Of a stretch of 64,000 nucleotides of DNA, positions 33,096-42,008 are shown piece after piece (within the stretch, counting starts at the first letter, position 1; every line of letters starts with the position of its first letter). The notes below the pieces were generated by a model. It made no database searches and had not been told where the DNA came from. It saw only the letters and a list, made by a program, of their open reading frames with translations. Location: assembly GCF_029955155.1 (NCBI RefSeq), contig NZ_JAPNOZ010000011.1, positions 124,001 through 188,000 of the forward strand, written 5' to 3'. The position numbers were made by a program, and so were the translations under genes. The DNA is from Psychrobacillus sp. NEAU-3TGS (GTDB lineage Bacteria; Bacillota; Bacilli; Bacillales_A; Planococcaceae).

Positions 33096-34342
33096 ATGAC
33101 GTTTAAATTTGGAAACTTTATCAAAGATGAAATATCGTACGAAAGTTTGCAACAATTTTTAAAAAAATTTAAGTTGCCTTATTCCTTTAAAAAAGAAGTT
33201 TTGTTTGACAATATTGAAGAAGAGCTAACCAAAGAAAGTCCAAAGTTAACTGAAGAAGATGTTTACGAACTAATTAATCATGAAATAAAATACGGTAGAC
33301 GCAGATACCTTTTTACTTCTATTATAAATAATTCAGATTCTAGAAAAATTGAATCCGATAGAAATATTGGCAATGCCCTAAGAGAATTAACGGGTAGTAA
33401 AAATAATACATATATAAATAACCTAAATACACAGGAATCAAATACTTTTTCTGAAGATTTAATTAATGAATTAATTATTGAGTATTTAAATATAAAAAAG
33501 ATGGCAATGTCATTACTAAAATAGATATTTGTTTTGCATATTTTAATGAAGTTACTATTAAAACTAAAAATGAAAGCGAGACAAAAGTACAAACTAAGGA
33601 ATACGTTTGGGTTGAAATAAACACTAACAAACGTTATGTTTGTGTCCGTCTCCATCCCCCAAAACAAGATATATTCGGCACAAATCGTTCTGCAATTATT
33701 TTATATAACACAATAATTAAAATTATTAATAAATCCTTTGGTATAAGTGAAATTGATATAACGAATTTTAATGAGACACTTTATCATATATTTAAGGACA
33801 TCACTGATGTTTCTGAAAAGCCATTTAGAGACAAAATAAAGCCACATCTTGATCTTATTGAACCTTTCATTAAGGGAGTTGAAGATAGCGGTGTTTTTGA
33901 AAAGACATCATCACATCATTTGTTTAAAGAGCGTGTTGTTGATTTATTAGAAAGAGTTGTTATCCAGGAGAATTTTTCTCAATATCTTGGTTATGCTGAA
34001 GGTAAGGACGGAGTTCTAAATAAAATGCAATTTACAGACGAAACTGGAGCTTCGGTCAATGCTAGTTCGGGAACTAAAGAGGGAGATACATTAGAATTAA
34101 GCGATGTCTTTTTTGACACAAGAAAGACAATCGAAAAAAAGAAATGTTTGGATACCCTATGGATTGACTGGTTCAAAATAATACAACATAATGAAGAGCA
34201 AATACCAGTTAGGATAAGCACAAAATTTGATAGTTCTACATATTATTATTTAATACACTTTCGTCGTATTCATTTGTCTGAGGAGGTGGAAAAATTTGTA
34301 TTTTCCAAACTTACAAATTATGAAGGTATCAGATGGGAATAA
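33096..34342 (+). pseudogene. Unrecognised cargo protein A, split by a frameshift
   Basis: The first frame ends after 142 residues; the next frame continues without a start and joins the segment ending at 34342. If the A6 run at 33495 had seven bases, the text reads EYLNIKKDGNVITKIDICFAYF and one 415-residue protein results. Residues 1-130 are helical and charged (LKKFKLPYSFKKEVLFDNIEEEL), the middle is beta-rich (KEYVWVEINTNKRYVCVRLHP), the end basic with IRWE. No known domain recognised. Very AT-rich. It heads a three-gene set with overlapping ends, so a multi-subunit system is plausible. Confidence 0.55.
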
Positions 34343-34805
34343 TAAGATAAATGAGAAATTGGTAGAGCAACTTGATTTTTGGCTAGCCTCAAGAAGAGTG
34401 GCGGTGAGAAATTATTTAAGCCCATATTCATTTAGTCAATTTTCAGATGTTGATAGTACTCTATGTATTGATTTATTTTATTATTGCACTTCAGATAAAG
34501 TAAATATTCTAAAAGCAAGGTACGATGTTTTTATTAGAAGTATAGGTTTAAAAATAGGCTCATATTACGATTATAACGATATACCAGAAATTTTCGTCGA
34601 TTCGGAGAGCAACGAAGAGTTTGAGATATCGGATAACGATATACTTATTTATTTTGAACTATTAGAAGAGCCTGAAGAAGTACCTAATATAAATATTGAT
34701 GATGGTTCGGGAAAGCCACGAGGGGTTGGAATATTAGAATTCCGAAATGCTGAAAAGAAATATTCATTTGCAATGAGTGATATTTTAAGAAAAAACAATC
34801 TATGA
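34296..34805 (+). CDS. Unrecognised cargo protein B
   Basis: 169 residues from TTG 34296, seven bases after AGGAGGTG; the start overlaps the end of gene A by 47 bases. Soluble, acidic (ESNEEFEISDNDILIYFELLEEPEEV), with a C-terminal GSGKPRGVGILEF segment. Its stop overlaps gene C. Size and middle position recall small linker components of three-part conflict systems, but I could not match a family. Confidence 0.6.
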   Translation: MYFPNLQIMKVSDGNNKINEKLVEQLDFWLASRRVAVRNYLSPYSFSQFSDVDSTLCIDLFYYCTSDKVNILKARYDVFIRSIGLKIGSYYDYNDIPEIFVDSESNEEFEISDNDILIYFELLEEPEEVPNINIDDGSGKPRGVGILEFRNAEKKYSFAMSDILRKNNL

Positions 34806-35341
34806 TTGAATATATAATAAATTCCTTACTTATAATTTTATTCAAACCCCTAATGACAAAATTTTTGCTTCTCATATCAAATGTTTCTATTGTATCTGCG
34901 TTCATTGGTGCATTTGGAAGTATATTCGGTGGTATTATAGGTGGTATAGTTGCATTTAAAATTGCAAAGGACCAAATTGAAAACTTGAAAAATGAAAACA
35001 TGGCTAAGGAACTTCATACCCACCGGCGTTATGAAATACTACTTAAAAATGAAATAGATACAAATCAGATCTTTTTAAAAGAGATATCATTAACATCTGA
35101 TCCTAATACAATCTCTTCAATTATTAAATACAGTATCTCTGATCAAATGTTTTTAAACCTAAAAACAAATCTAAAAATTGACAAGTTTTTTGAATTGCTT
35201 AGTAGATATTATAGAGTCTTATATAGAATACAAAATGATCCTCAATTACTGGATCAAAAAAACATAGATGACCTCATTAAAGAAATAAATTACCTTAATG
35301 AGATTCAAAATGAAATCTCCTCTTATTTAAACAAACATTAA
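34802..35341 (+). CDS. Unrecognised cargo protein C, membrane-anchored
   Basis: 179 residues. Two membrane segments in the first 60 residues, the second glycine-rich (FGSIFGGIIGGIVAF), then a long helical region with coiled-coil potential (KDQIENLKNENMAKEL). ATGA overlap with gene B shows coupling. A membrane effector is a reasonable inference; nothing in the sequence names one. Confidence 0.6.
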   Translation: MIEYIINSLLIILFKPLMTKFLLLISNVSIVSAFIGAFGSIFGGIIGGIVAFKIAKDQIENLKNENMAKELHTHRRYEILLKNEIDTNQIFLKEISLTSDPNTISSIIKYSISDQMFLNLKTNLKIDKFFELLSRYYRVLYRIQNDPQLLDQKNIDDLIKEINYLNEIQNEISSYLNKH

Positions 35342-35342
35342 A

Positions 35343-35372
35343 GCCTTACTTTCAATCAGTAAGGTTTTCCTT
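35343..35372 (+). terminator. Terminator of the three-gene cargo set
   Basis: CCTTACT-TTCAATC-AGTAAGG followed by TTTTCCTTT on the plus strand. It closes the cargo unit before the protease gene. Confidence 0.75.
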
Positions 35373-35414
35373 TATACTAAAAAGAGAACGTATGTTCCGA
35401 AAGGAGTTAACTTC

Positions 35415-35885
35415 ATGAGATACACATACAACGTTATGGAAGAATACGTTAAGAAAATGTACAACAGCATCGGCATCTATTGGCCACATCAGTTGGATAT
35501 GGAATCGATTTCAGCACGTTTAGGTACAACCCTTGTCTATTTACCATACAGCTCCATGACGGTAGGAAATGCTATTTTGATAGATGATAGATTGACTGAA
35601 TGCGAACAATGGCAAGATTTTGGTCATGAGTTATGCCATATTGAGTGGCACGATGGCAATCAGAGAGTTCTCCCCTCTTCATTTTTGGAGTATCAAGAAT
35701 TTAAAGCGTCAAATTTCGCCTATCATGCCTGTGTGCCGACTTTTATGCTTGAACGAATAGATTTACCCACCAATCAAAAGAAAGCTGTCTGGGTGCTTCA
35801 GAAGACGTTTCGCGTCAACTATGAATTTGCAGAAAAAAGGCTTCACCAGTACTTAAGTAATCGGAAACAATACATCTACAAATGA
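35415..35885 (+). CDS. ImmA/IrrE-type metalloprotease
   Basis: 156 residues, M78 family. Zinc motif FGHELCHIEWH near residue 76 and a later E in the EFKASNFAYHACVPTFM helix. ImmA of ICEBs1 cuts the ImmR repressor on DNA damage; the same is expected here for the 121-residue repressor. AAAGGAG lies 8 bases before ATG. It is separated from the repressor by the cargo set, which probably was inserted between the two. Confidence 0.85.
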   Translation: MRYTYNVMEEYVKKMYNSIGIYWPHQLDMESISARLGTTLVYLPYSSMTVGNAILIDDRLTECEQWQDFGHELCHIEWHDGNQRVLPSSFLEYQEFKASNFAYHACVPTFMLERIDLPTNQKKAVWVLQKTFRVNYEFAEKRLHQYLSNRKQYIYK

Positions 35886-35937
35886 GCCTGTGAAAGTAAT
35901 TTTAATGCTTAAGACAAAGCATTAATCCTACGGCTCA
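35883..35937. other. Double stem-loop between protease and integrase
   Basis: TGAGCC (35883) pairs with GGCTCA (35932-35937), and TTAATGCTT with AAGCATTAA inside. No T run follows, so it may be an RNA element or attachment-arm structure rather than a terminator. Confidence 0.4.
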
Positions 35938-36015
35938 CATAATGGTGTAAACGCTCACCTAAAGAGACCTATTATCCTGAAAATCTGTGTTAGCGTGATA
36001 GTAAGGAGTGATTTT

Positions 36016-37176
36016 ATGTATTGTCGCGAATTAATAAAGGGGAAAAAATGGGTTTGTGTTGCTGATGGTCCGCGTGATCCAGCTACCGGAAGAAGAAAAC
36101 AAATATCTAGGCGAGGTAAAAGCCAGAAAGAAGCAAAAGCAAAGGTATTAGTTGCTATTGAAGAAATCGACCACAATCTTATATATGACCCTAATATTAC
36201 TTTTAAAGACTTTGCTTATCAATGGTTTGAACAGTACCTACTTAAAGGTCAAAAAGAATCGACATATGCAATAAGGGAATATTGTATCGAAGTCCTGATA
36301 AAGTATATAGGAAGTCTGAAAATGAAAAGCGTCACATTAACGCATTATCAAAAAATCTTAAATGATTTATTTAAAAAGGAACAATCCTTGAATACGATGA
36401 AAATGATCCACACTACTGCGAGGATGATTTTTAGATATGCCACTGAAATAAATTTGATAAAATCCAATCCAACGCTAAACGCGGAAATCCCTAAAAAACA
36501 AAAGACTGTAGAAGATATTGAAAATGATAACGTCTCAGAAAAATATCTTGAGACAGAAGAATTATGGGAGTTGTTAAATGCTGCGGACAAGTATTATAAC
36601 TACGTGAATGTGATTGCAATTTATACAATCGCCTTTTCCGGAATGCGCCCCGGCGAAGCAATCGCGTTAAAAGAAAAAGATGTATTGTTCGAATCGAATC
36701 AATTAAGTATTACCAAGACGATTTATAGAAAGAAAAATTTAAAGAAAGTATTTAAGCTTACTCCTCCCAAAAATACAACTAGCATAAGGTTAATCGATAT
36801 GGAAGAAAGAATAATGAATATGATAAAAAATGTGCTGGAATACAAAGAAAAACATCATTTCACTAAAAGTGATCATGTTTTTTCCACACCAGATGGTTAT
36901 CCTATTAAAGAAGAGTACTTAGCAAAGGCATTAAATGAAATTCGTGCAACAACTCCAATCAAGAAAAAATTGTATCCTTACATTTTAAGGCACACACATA
37001 TTAGCATGTTAGCAGAAAAAGGATTCAGTCTTCCATTCATCATGAAACAAGTAGGTCATAAAAATTCTGATACCACCACTCAAATTTATATGCATGTAAC
37101 AAAAGGTATGCGAGAACAAGTTCAAGAAAAAGTTGGAGAACTATTTAACGATTTAATGGATTTTAAGAAGAAATAA
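36016..37176 (+). CDS. int: Tyrosine-type phage integrase
   Basis: 386 residues from ATG 36016 (AAGGAGTG upstream). Arm-binding N-terminus (Arm-DNA-bind_4-like: RELIKGKKWVCVADGPRDPATGRRKQ), SAM-like core-binding domain, and catalytic domain with R in SGMRPGEAIAL, HxxR in YILRHTHIS, H in VGHKNSDTT and Tyr in QIYMHVT. Catalyses integration and, with an excisionase, excision. It ends 90 bases from the comGG remnant, next to the presumed attachment site. Confidence 0.93.
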   Translation: MYCRELIKGKKWVCVADGPRDPATGRRKQISRRGKSQKEAKAKVLVAIEEIDHNLIYDPNITFKDFAYQWFEQYLLKGQKESTYAIREYCIEVLIKYIGSLKMKSVTLTHYQKILNDLFKKEQSLNTMKMIHTTARMIFRYATEINLIKSNPTLNAEIPKKQKTVEDIENDNVSEKYLETEELWELLNAADKYYNYVNVIAIYTIAFSGMRPGEAIALKEKDVLFESNQLSITKTIYRKKNLKKVFKLTPPKNTTSIRLIDMEERIMNMIKNVLEYKEKHHFTKSDHVFSTPDGYPIKEEYLAKALNEIRATTPIKKKLYPYILRHTHISMLAEKGFSLPFIMKQVGHKNSDTTTQIYMHVTKGMREQVQEKVGELFNDLMDFKKK

Positions 37177-37182
37177 AGAGAA

Positions 37183-37227
37183 ATGTGAGTGAAATGTGAT
37201 TTTTGCATTTTTAACTCGCATTTTTTA
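37183..37227 (+). terminator. Terminator of the integrase gene
   Basis: ATGTGAG and CTCGCAT arms (one G-T pair) followed by TTTTT. The loop is long (25 bases) and contains a second small hairpin, so strength is uncertain. Confidence 0.5.
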
Positions 37228-37263
37228 TTGCTTTAAAGCTTATATGTCAACGTTTCTTGAATT

Positions 37264-37422
37264 TCATACTACTATTTTAATGATAGTAGCATTAATGTTG
37301 CTCAATTCCAACGAATCATATGTTCGATATTTAGATTGATATGCAGCGGTTGTCGTAAATAACGACAAACAAACGACTAATAAGAGTAACATTGCAGCTG
37401 GTAAACAATACTCCTTTTTCAT
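37264..37422 (-). pseudogene. comGG: comGG 5' part, cut by the prophage
   Basis: 52 codons from ATG 37422, overlapping comGF's stop (ATGA). The text has a hydrophobic N-terminus (LPAAMLLLLVVCLSLF) and YRTYDSLELSNINATI like ComGG of relatives, then stops after IKIVV. ComGG proteins are usually about 120 residues, so the 3' half should be on the far side of the prophage. ComGG is a minor pseudopilin-like partner needed for the competence pilus; the short form is probably inactive. Confidence 0.75.
37269..37289. other. Candidate attR core
   Basis: CTACTAT-TTTAATG-ATAGTAG: perfect 7-bp arms around a 7-base centre, the geometry of tyrosine recombinase crossover sites. It lies exactly where the comGG text stops resembling ComGG and beside int. 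The other copy lies outside the window. Confidence 0.55.
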
Positions 37423-37874
37423 TCTGAACGAAACGTAACATAAAAATTATGCTCCTTTTCCATTCCATTCAAAAATTGGACATAAAAGCGTAGAGTTTGT
37501 CCTTCTATAGAAATTGAAATAGATTTTACATGTAATAACATATGCTCATGTCCCAAACGATTCTTTTGTTTTCTTATTAAATTTTGGTACAATTCGATGT
37601 CATACTCTTCTCCGCCTTTTTTGACTCGTATGCCCGGTTGCTCTTTTTGAATGATCAGAGTGTCTATATCATTTAAATATGTTCCTACGTTTTGAACAAA
37701 TAACGCCCATTCCGTGTCCAAAGGATTTGTTATACTATCTTCTATTTTATTTGTCCAGCCGACTGTTACGGCAAATACTTGAGAAAATAGCATTAAAACA
37801 GATAATTGTATAATCCCATCCACTAGTGTATACCCTTTTTGGTTACTAATGTTCAATCTGAAAAAGTTACGCAA
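37419..37874 (-). CDS. comGF: Competence minor pseudopilin ComGF
   Basis: 151 residues from TTG 37874, where AGAGGAG stands eight bases upstream; longer starts lie inside comGE. Leader NISNQKG followed by YTLVDGIIQLSVLMLF, a prepilin-type membrane helix, then the ComGF domain with LRFYVQF near the end. Membrane protein of the DNA-uptake pilus. Overlaps comGE and comGG. Confidence 0.8.
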   Translation of the reverse strand: MRNFFRLNISNQKGYTLVDGIIQLSVLMLFSQVFAVTVGWTNKIEDSITNPLDTEWALFVQNVGTYLNDIDTLIIQKEQPGIRVKKGGEEYDIELYQNLIRKQKNRLGHEHMLLHVKSISISIEGQTLRFYVQFLNGMEKEHNFYVTFRSE

Positions 37875-38161
37875 TTCGATTTCTCCTCTCGCATTCCTTT
37901 GTAGTACACGCAAATTTGATGTTCATGAATCTCATACGTATACGTAACCTTTTCAATATCCATTGATCCATCTTGACTCGTTTCTGTTACATATTTTTTG
38001 GCAGCTTCCAGCATAACAATAGAGGCATGATATTTTCGTTTCTTCTCTTCTAATTGAACTTGCATATTATTAAGTAATGGAAGTAAAGTAGTTGCAATGA
38101 TAAAAGTAATACTTAGTGCCAATATAGTCTCTGGCCAAGAAAACCCATCACTATTCCTCAT
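37853..38161 (-). CDS. comGE: Competence minor pseudopilin ComGE
   Basis: 102 residues with GFSWPETILALSITFIIATT, a prepilin-like N-terminus with the helix Glu at the expected place. Overlaps comGD by 11 bases. Part of the comG operon that builds the transformation pilus. Confidence 0.75.
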   Translation of the reverse strand: MRNSDGFSWPETILALSITFIIATTLLPLLNNMQVQLEEKKRKYHASIVMLEAAKKYVTETSQDGSMDIEKVTYTYEIHEHQICVYYKGMREEKSNCVTFSD

Positions 38162-38603
38162 AATTTAACCTGCCAGTGCCGATATACACTGTAACTGTTT
38201 TTGTGACTGTTTTAGTCCCTTTTTCAATCTCAAACAAAAATGTTCCAAATTGGCTCACCATTCCATTGGGATGAAAAGAGACTCTCTTTAAACTACTATC
38301 AGCAGAAAGGCGTATATGCTTCGGCACTTTATACTCAAATAGTCGAGTTTTTGCCCATTCCCCCACATATTTAGAGCCATTTTCATCAAAATAAATATGC
38401 GTATATTTGGTTTCTCCAATAGCAATAGACTGGATTTTTTGCATATCTAAATGAAACTGTCTAAAAAAACGTTTTTCTTCTGCAGCTTCTATTCTTGAAG
38501 TCGTCACATAAACGACGGAGGCTGTAATAACCATCACGATAGATAACACAAGAATTGTTTCAACTAACGTGAAGCCTCGTTCATTTCGTCTGAATTGCTC
38601 CAT
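38151..38603 (-). CDS. comGD: Competence pseudopilin ComGD
   Basis: 150 residues. Prepilin cleavage motif RG-FTLVETILVLSIVMV (cut after Gly 10 by ComC) and a C-terminal beta domain. Minor pilin of the competence pilus, four bases after comGC. Confidence 0.85.
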   Translation of the reverse strand: MEQFRRNERGFTLVETILVLSIVMVITASVVYVTTSRIEAAEEKRFFRQFHLDMQKIQSIAIGETKYTHIYFDENGSKYVGEWAKTRLFEYKVPKHIRLSADSSLKRVSFHPNGMVSQFGTFLFEIEKGTKTVTKTVTVYIGTGRLNYEE

Positions 38604-38607
38604 CTAT

Positions 38608-38931
38608 CTATTCCGTTTTTCCTTTTATGACATCAACACTTCCATCTGAGGCAATTTCTATTTTATCTCCATTTGGACACGCATCCATCCCATTTAAAAA
38701 TTCGCTTTCACTAAGTTCCTCCATGGTTGGTATTTTTTTATTTTCTATTTTATATGCTTGAATCTGTCCTTCCACCATCTTTAAAAAAGCATCGCAGCCT
38801 TTCTCATCTATATTGGCAGAATGCTTCGTAACATTTGGGATAGAGATAAGTATCAAAACTGAAATAATAAGTAATACAATCATCATTTCTACTAAAGTGA
38901 AACCTCGTTGATTTTTCCATAATTTCTTCAT
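38608..38931 (-). CDS. comGC: Major competence pilin ComGC
   Basis: 107 residues. Prepilin motif RG-FTLVEMMIVLLIISVL at residues 9-26, two Cys (about 46 and 84) for an intramolecular disulphide, and an acidic C-terminus. It is the main subunit of the competence pilus. Confidence 0.92.
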   Translation of the reverse strand: MKKLWKNQRGFTLVEMMIVLLIISVLILISIPNVTKHSANIDEKGCDAFLKMVEGQIQAYKIENKKIPTMEELSESEFLNGMDACPNGDKIEIASDGSVDVIKGKTE

Positions 38932-38942
38932 AATAATCTCCC

Positions 38943-39976
38943 TTATACAATATTTATCATTTCGTAAATTGGTAATAATATCGCTAAATACGCTCCGATA
39001 ATGAAAACAGCTAATATGAAAAACAATGTTGGTTGGAGGATGCTTAAATACCGAGAAAGCTTTGTTTCAATCCGATCTGATAGAAACTCGCTATATAAGG
39101 TTAATTCTCTTCCAAGATACCCACTGTTTTCTCCGTGCACGACAAAATGATGAAAATCTTCCGTAAAGTAGTCTAATAGTAAAACTGATTTAGAAAAACA
39201 TTCACCGTGCACAATTTTGTTTTTCATTTGTTCCGCCATAAACTGAAGGGCTTTATGTTCTTGTTGACTGATTAATGCATCTAACGATTGTTGCAGCGGC
39301 ATACCACTTTCGATCAACCCACCTATTTCTCTCGAGAATACTCTAGTCAGCAATAGTCTATACCATCTATTTATAATTGGGATCTTCCGATAAAATCTAA
39401 GCTGTTCTTCCACTGTTCGCTTATTCATAAATAGTAGGAAAAGGCTTATAAGAGCTATAGCCACAACCATTAAGATTAAAAAAGTATTCGGCATTTGCAA
39501 TAATACACTTGTCCAAGCTATAGAATTATCAGAAGTGTTAGACTCTCTCGTGCCGAGCAAGGTTTCCATATTGGGAAGAAAATATATTCTGAAAATGGTA
39601 AACAACAAAAAGATAGCGACAAACAAAAAGAGCGGATACATCAATAGATTATTTAATCGTTTTTTCGCTCGTTCATAAACAGCGACATTCACCCCGAGAG
39701 TTGCGACTGTCTCCTGTAACTGTCCATGAATCATCGCTAAATTAATTGGAAGAAGTAATCGAGCTGGAAAACCTAATAATTTAAATACTTCGCTCGCATT
39801 TAAACCATTTTTTTGGATCTCCGTCACTTGGATGATTACTTTATTCGCATTTTTCACATGGAAAGGCAGTAACATAGAAACAGCCTCATGAAAAGTATAT
39901 CCCTCTTTCAATAAGTCACTTAGTCTACTTAAAATGGTGATTGCATATGAGAAGGAATTGTTTCATCTTTTTTCAT
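38943..39976 (-). pseudogene. comGB: Competence pilus platform protein ComGB, frameshifted near its start
   Basis: An open frame of 322 residues begins in mid-domain at 39911 without a ribosome-binding site. One base upstream in frame, ATG 39976 gives MKKDETIPSHMQSPF then a stop; adding one T to the T4 run at 39931-39934 joins it to LSRLSDLLKEGYTFHEA, the normal ComGB N-terminus, giving 344 residues. GspF-type inner-membrane protein with three membrane segments, and SGMPLQQSLDAL in the second half. Probably intact in the cell. Confidence 0.8.
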
Positions 39977-39986
39977 AAAGTACGCT

Positions 39987-41003
39987 TTAATTTCTTTGAA
40001 TGACACCTTCTCTTACCCCTCTCTCAATTTGATAGGAAAGAGTAATTGCATGTGGGATATGAAAGTCCTTACCAGTAATAAGAGAGCTTAATGCCTCTAT
40101 TAAGAATTCATCAGAAATTATTTCGAATATGGCGGAAAGCTCCGGTTGTTTGAAGTTTGATATTGGTACTAGTCTTTGCGTTACTATACCAATTATCGTT
40201 TGTTTTAGTTCTTCCGCAGATACTCCTAGGTCCATTAAACGATAGAGAGCACCAATACCATCTTTAGCGTGAATTGTAGACACCACTAAATGACCAGTCA
40301 AAGAAGCTTGAATAGCGGCTTTTGCAGTAGCTTCATCACGGATTTCGCCTATCATTATTACATCTGGTGAATGTCTTAGGATGGCTTTTAATCCCGTTGA
40401 ATAAGTTACTCCCGATCGTTCATTTACTTGAATTTGCAATAAATGAGATTGACTATTTTCTACTGGATCCTCCAAAGAAATAACATGACGATTCAAGTTT
40501 TCAGAACAATATTTAGTGAGTGAGTACATGGTCGTTGATTTACCAGAGCCAGTAGGACCTACAAACAGAATTAGTCCTTGTCGATTGTTCGCAAGCTCAA
40601 CTATTTTTTCGGAGGCATCTCGAAATAATGACAACGCATGGATTATTTTGGCATTATCATGTTGCTGCAATCGAATAACAAGACTTTCTTTTCCGTATAC
40701 AGATGGTAATGTTGAAACACGAAATGAGAATTTTTGAGAATTGAATGTTTGTTGAAATGAACCACTTTGTGGCTTTCTTTTTTCGCTGATATCAAGAGAG
40801 GATAAAAACTTGAAGAATGAAATAATACGTTCACCCAATGGGAGGGGAAGCTTCCCTGCCTCAAACATTTGGGAGTGTTTTTTAAAATAATAGAAATAAT
40901 TTTCTTCATTAGGGATCATATGCAAATCAGAAGCACCAAACCTATGTGCTTTCCTTAATAATTGGGCACATTTTTGCTCAATCGTATTTTCTAATTGTTG
41001 CAT
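39987..41003 (-). CDS. comGA: Competence pilus ATPase ComGA
   Basis: 338 residues from ATG 41003 (AAAGGA upstream). Secretion/pilus ATPase with Walker A GPTGSGKST, Asp box ISLEDPVEN, Walker B PDVIMIGEIRD and the His box LVVSTIHAKD. Powers assembly of the competence pilus; acts at the membrane with ComGB. First gene of the operon. Confidence 0.93.
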   Translation of the reverse strand: MQQLENTIEQKCAQLLRKAHRFGASDLHMIPNEENYFYYFKKHSQMFEAGKLPLPLGERIISFFKFLSSLDISEKRKPQSGSFQQTFNSQKFSFRVSTLPSVYGKESLVIRLQQHDNAKIIHALSLFRDASEKIVELANNRQGLILFVGPTGSGKSTTMYSLTKYCSENLNRHVISLEDPVENSQSHLLQIQVNERSGVTYSTGLKAILRHSPDVIMIGEIRDEATAKAAIQASLTGHLVVSTIHAKDGIGALYRLMDLGVSAEELKQTIIGIVTQRLVPISNFKQPELSAIFEIISDEFLIEALSSLITGKDFHIPHAITLSYQIERGVREGVIQRN

Positions 41004-41023
41004 GCATCGTTCCTTTCTCCAGA

Positions 41024-41051
41024 TATAAGTTGGGACCGCATCCAACTTATA
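41024..41051. promoter_or_regulatory. Inverted repeat in the comGA leader
   Basis: TATAAGTTGG (41024-41033) and CCAACTTATA (41042-41051), perfect 10-bp arms, 8-base loop, just upstream of the comGA ribosome-binding site. It may be an operator or a translational attenuator. I did not find a convincing pair of AAAA-N5-TTTT ComK boxes. Confidence 0.45.
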
Positions 41052-41187
41052 CAAAATAAGTATACTTCCAATCTCCAAATAAATAAAGAGATTTCTTAAA
41101 ATTTTCTAATTATTAATATTTAGTTTTATTTGTTATTTTATATTTCTACTTTATAATTATAGAAAAGATAGGAAAGGAGAAATTAGT

Positions 41188-41868
41188 ATGAAAGATACAT
41201 TAAAAATTACAAATACACTAGCTGATGAAACTAGATACTCCATCTATCAATATATAGTGAAAGAAAAGAAACAAGTCACCGTACAGGAAATCGCAGATGA
41301 ATTTAGCATACATCCAAATGTTGCAAGACTACACTTAACAAAATTAAACGACTCTAAACTAGTTTCCTCCGAATTAGAAAATAATAAAAAAGGTGGTCGA
41401 CCTGCCAGAATATATTTCCTTGCAGAGGAACCGATCTATTTAAGTTTCCCCAAACAAGAAAATCATTTGTTATTACAATGGTTGTTAGAGTTAGTCGATT
41501 CCATGGGAGACGATGCGCTCGCAAAAGCTAAAGACATTAGTTATCAACACGGGCAAACAATTATCAAGCATATTTCTTCTACTACACAAACCTTTGAAGG
41601 TAAAATGGAGCTTTTCAAGGAAGCTGCAAATGCGATTGGGTATATACCTCAAATTACGGAAAATGAAGGTAAAAAAGTCATCACTTTTTCTATTTACAAT
41701 TGTCCATATAAAAACCAGTTACATAAACACCCTGCACTCGTTTGTTCCTTGCATGAATCATTTTTAAAAGGACAATTCGATGCCCTGTTTCCAACGAATA
41801 ACTTTGTGCAAATAGAAAGTATGCAAAATCATTGTAACAATTGCGTATATCAAATAGAAGTTCTATAA
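41188..41868 (+). CDS. ArsR/SufR-like HTH regulator with a C-terminal Cys motif
   Basis: 226 residues. Winged helix at the N-terminus (DETRYSIYQYIVKEKKQVTVQEIADEFSIHPNVARLHLTKL), and at the end four Cys (NCPYKN, ALVCSL, HCNNCVY), an arrangement known from iron-sulphur regulators of the SufR type. Divergent from comG, so it might regulate it; this is inference. Confidence 0.75.
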   Translation: MKDTLKITNTLADETRYSIYQYIVKEKKQVTVQEIADEFSIHPNVARLHLTKLNDSKLVSSELENNKKGGRPARIYFLAEEPIYLSFPKQENHLLLQWLLELVDSMGDDALAKAKDISYQHGQTIIKHISSTTQTFEGKMELFKEAANAIGYIPQITENEGKKVITFSIYNCPYKNQLHKHPALVCSLHESFLKGQFDALFPTNNFVQIESMQNHCNNCVYQIEVL

Positions 41869-42008
41869 TGAAGCTATAGATGAATCATAATTGTGACAAT
41901 CCGATGTATATTCATAAGTGATGTGCAATAATCAGTTTACAGTTGTCGACATAATCATCTATAATGAATGAGAGAATATTTGTGTCGTTGCAAAAGGAGG
42001 GACTACAA

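Larger units (their letters stand above)
1..37289. mobile_element. PBSX-like prophage, left end outside the window
   Basis: A continuous phage gene set runs from an integrase at the right (36-37.2 kb) through lysogeny, recombination, replication, terminase, head and contractile tail genes to a tape-measure start at the left edge. Most genes are on the minus strand; the repressor-to-integrase arm and several micro-genes are on the plus strand. The right boundary falls inside comGG near a 7-7-7 palindrome (37269-37289). Tail-tip, baseplate and lysis genes are not in the window, so the left attachment site was not seen. Confidence 0.95.

Noticed and set aside
41052-41160. ComK box upstream of comGA
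   Set aside because: A/T-rich stretches exist but not two AAAA-N5-TTTT motifs at the known spacings.
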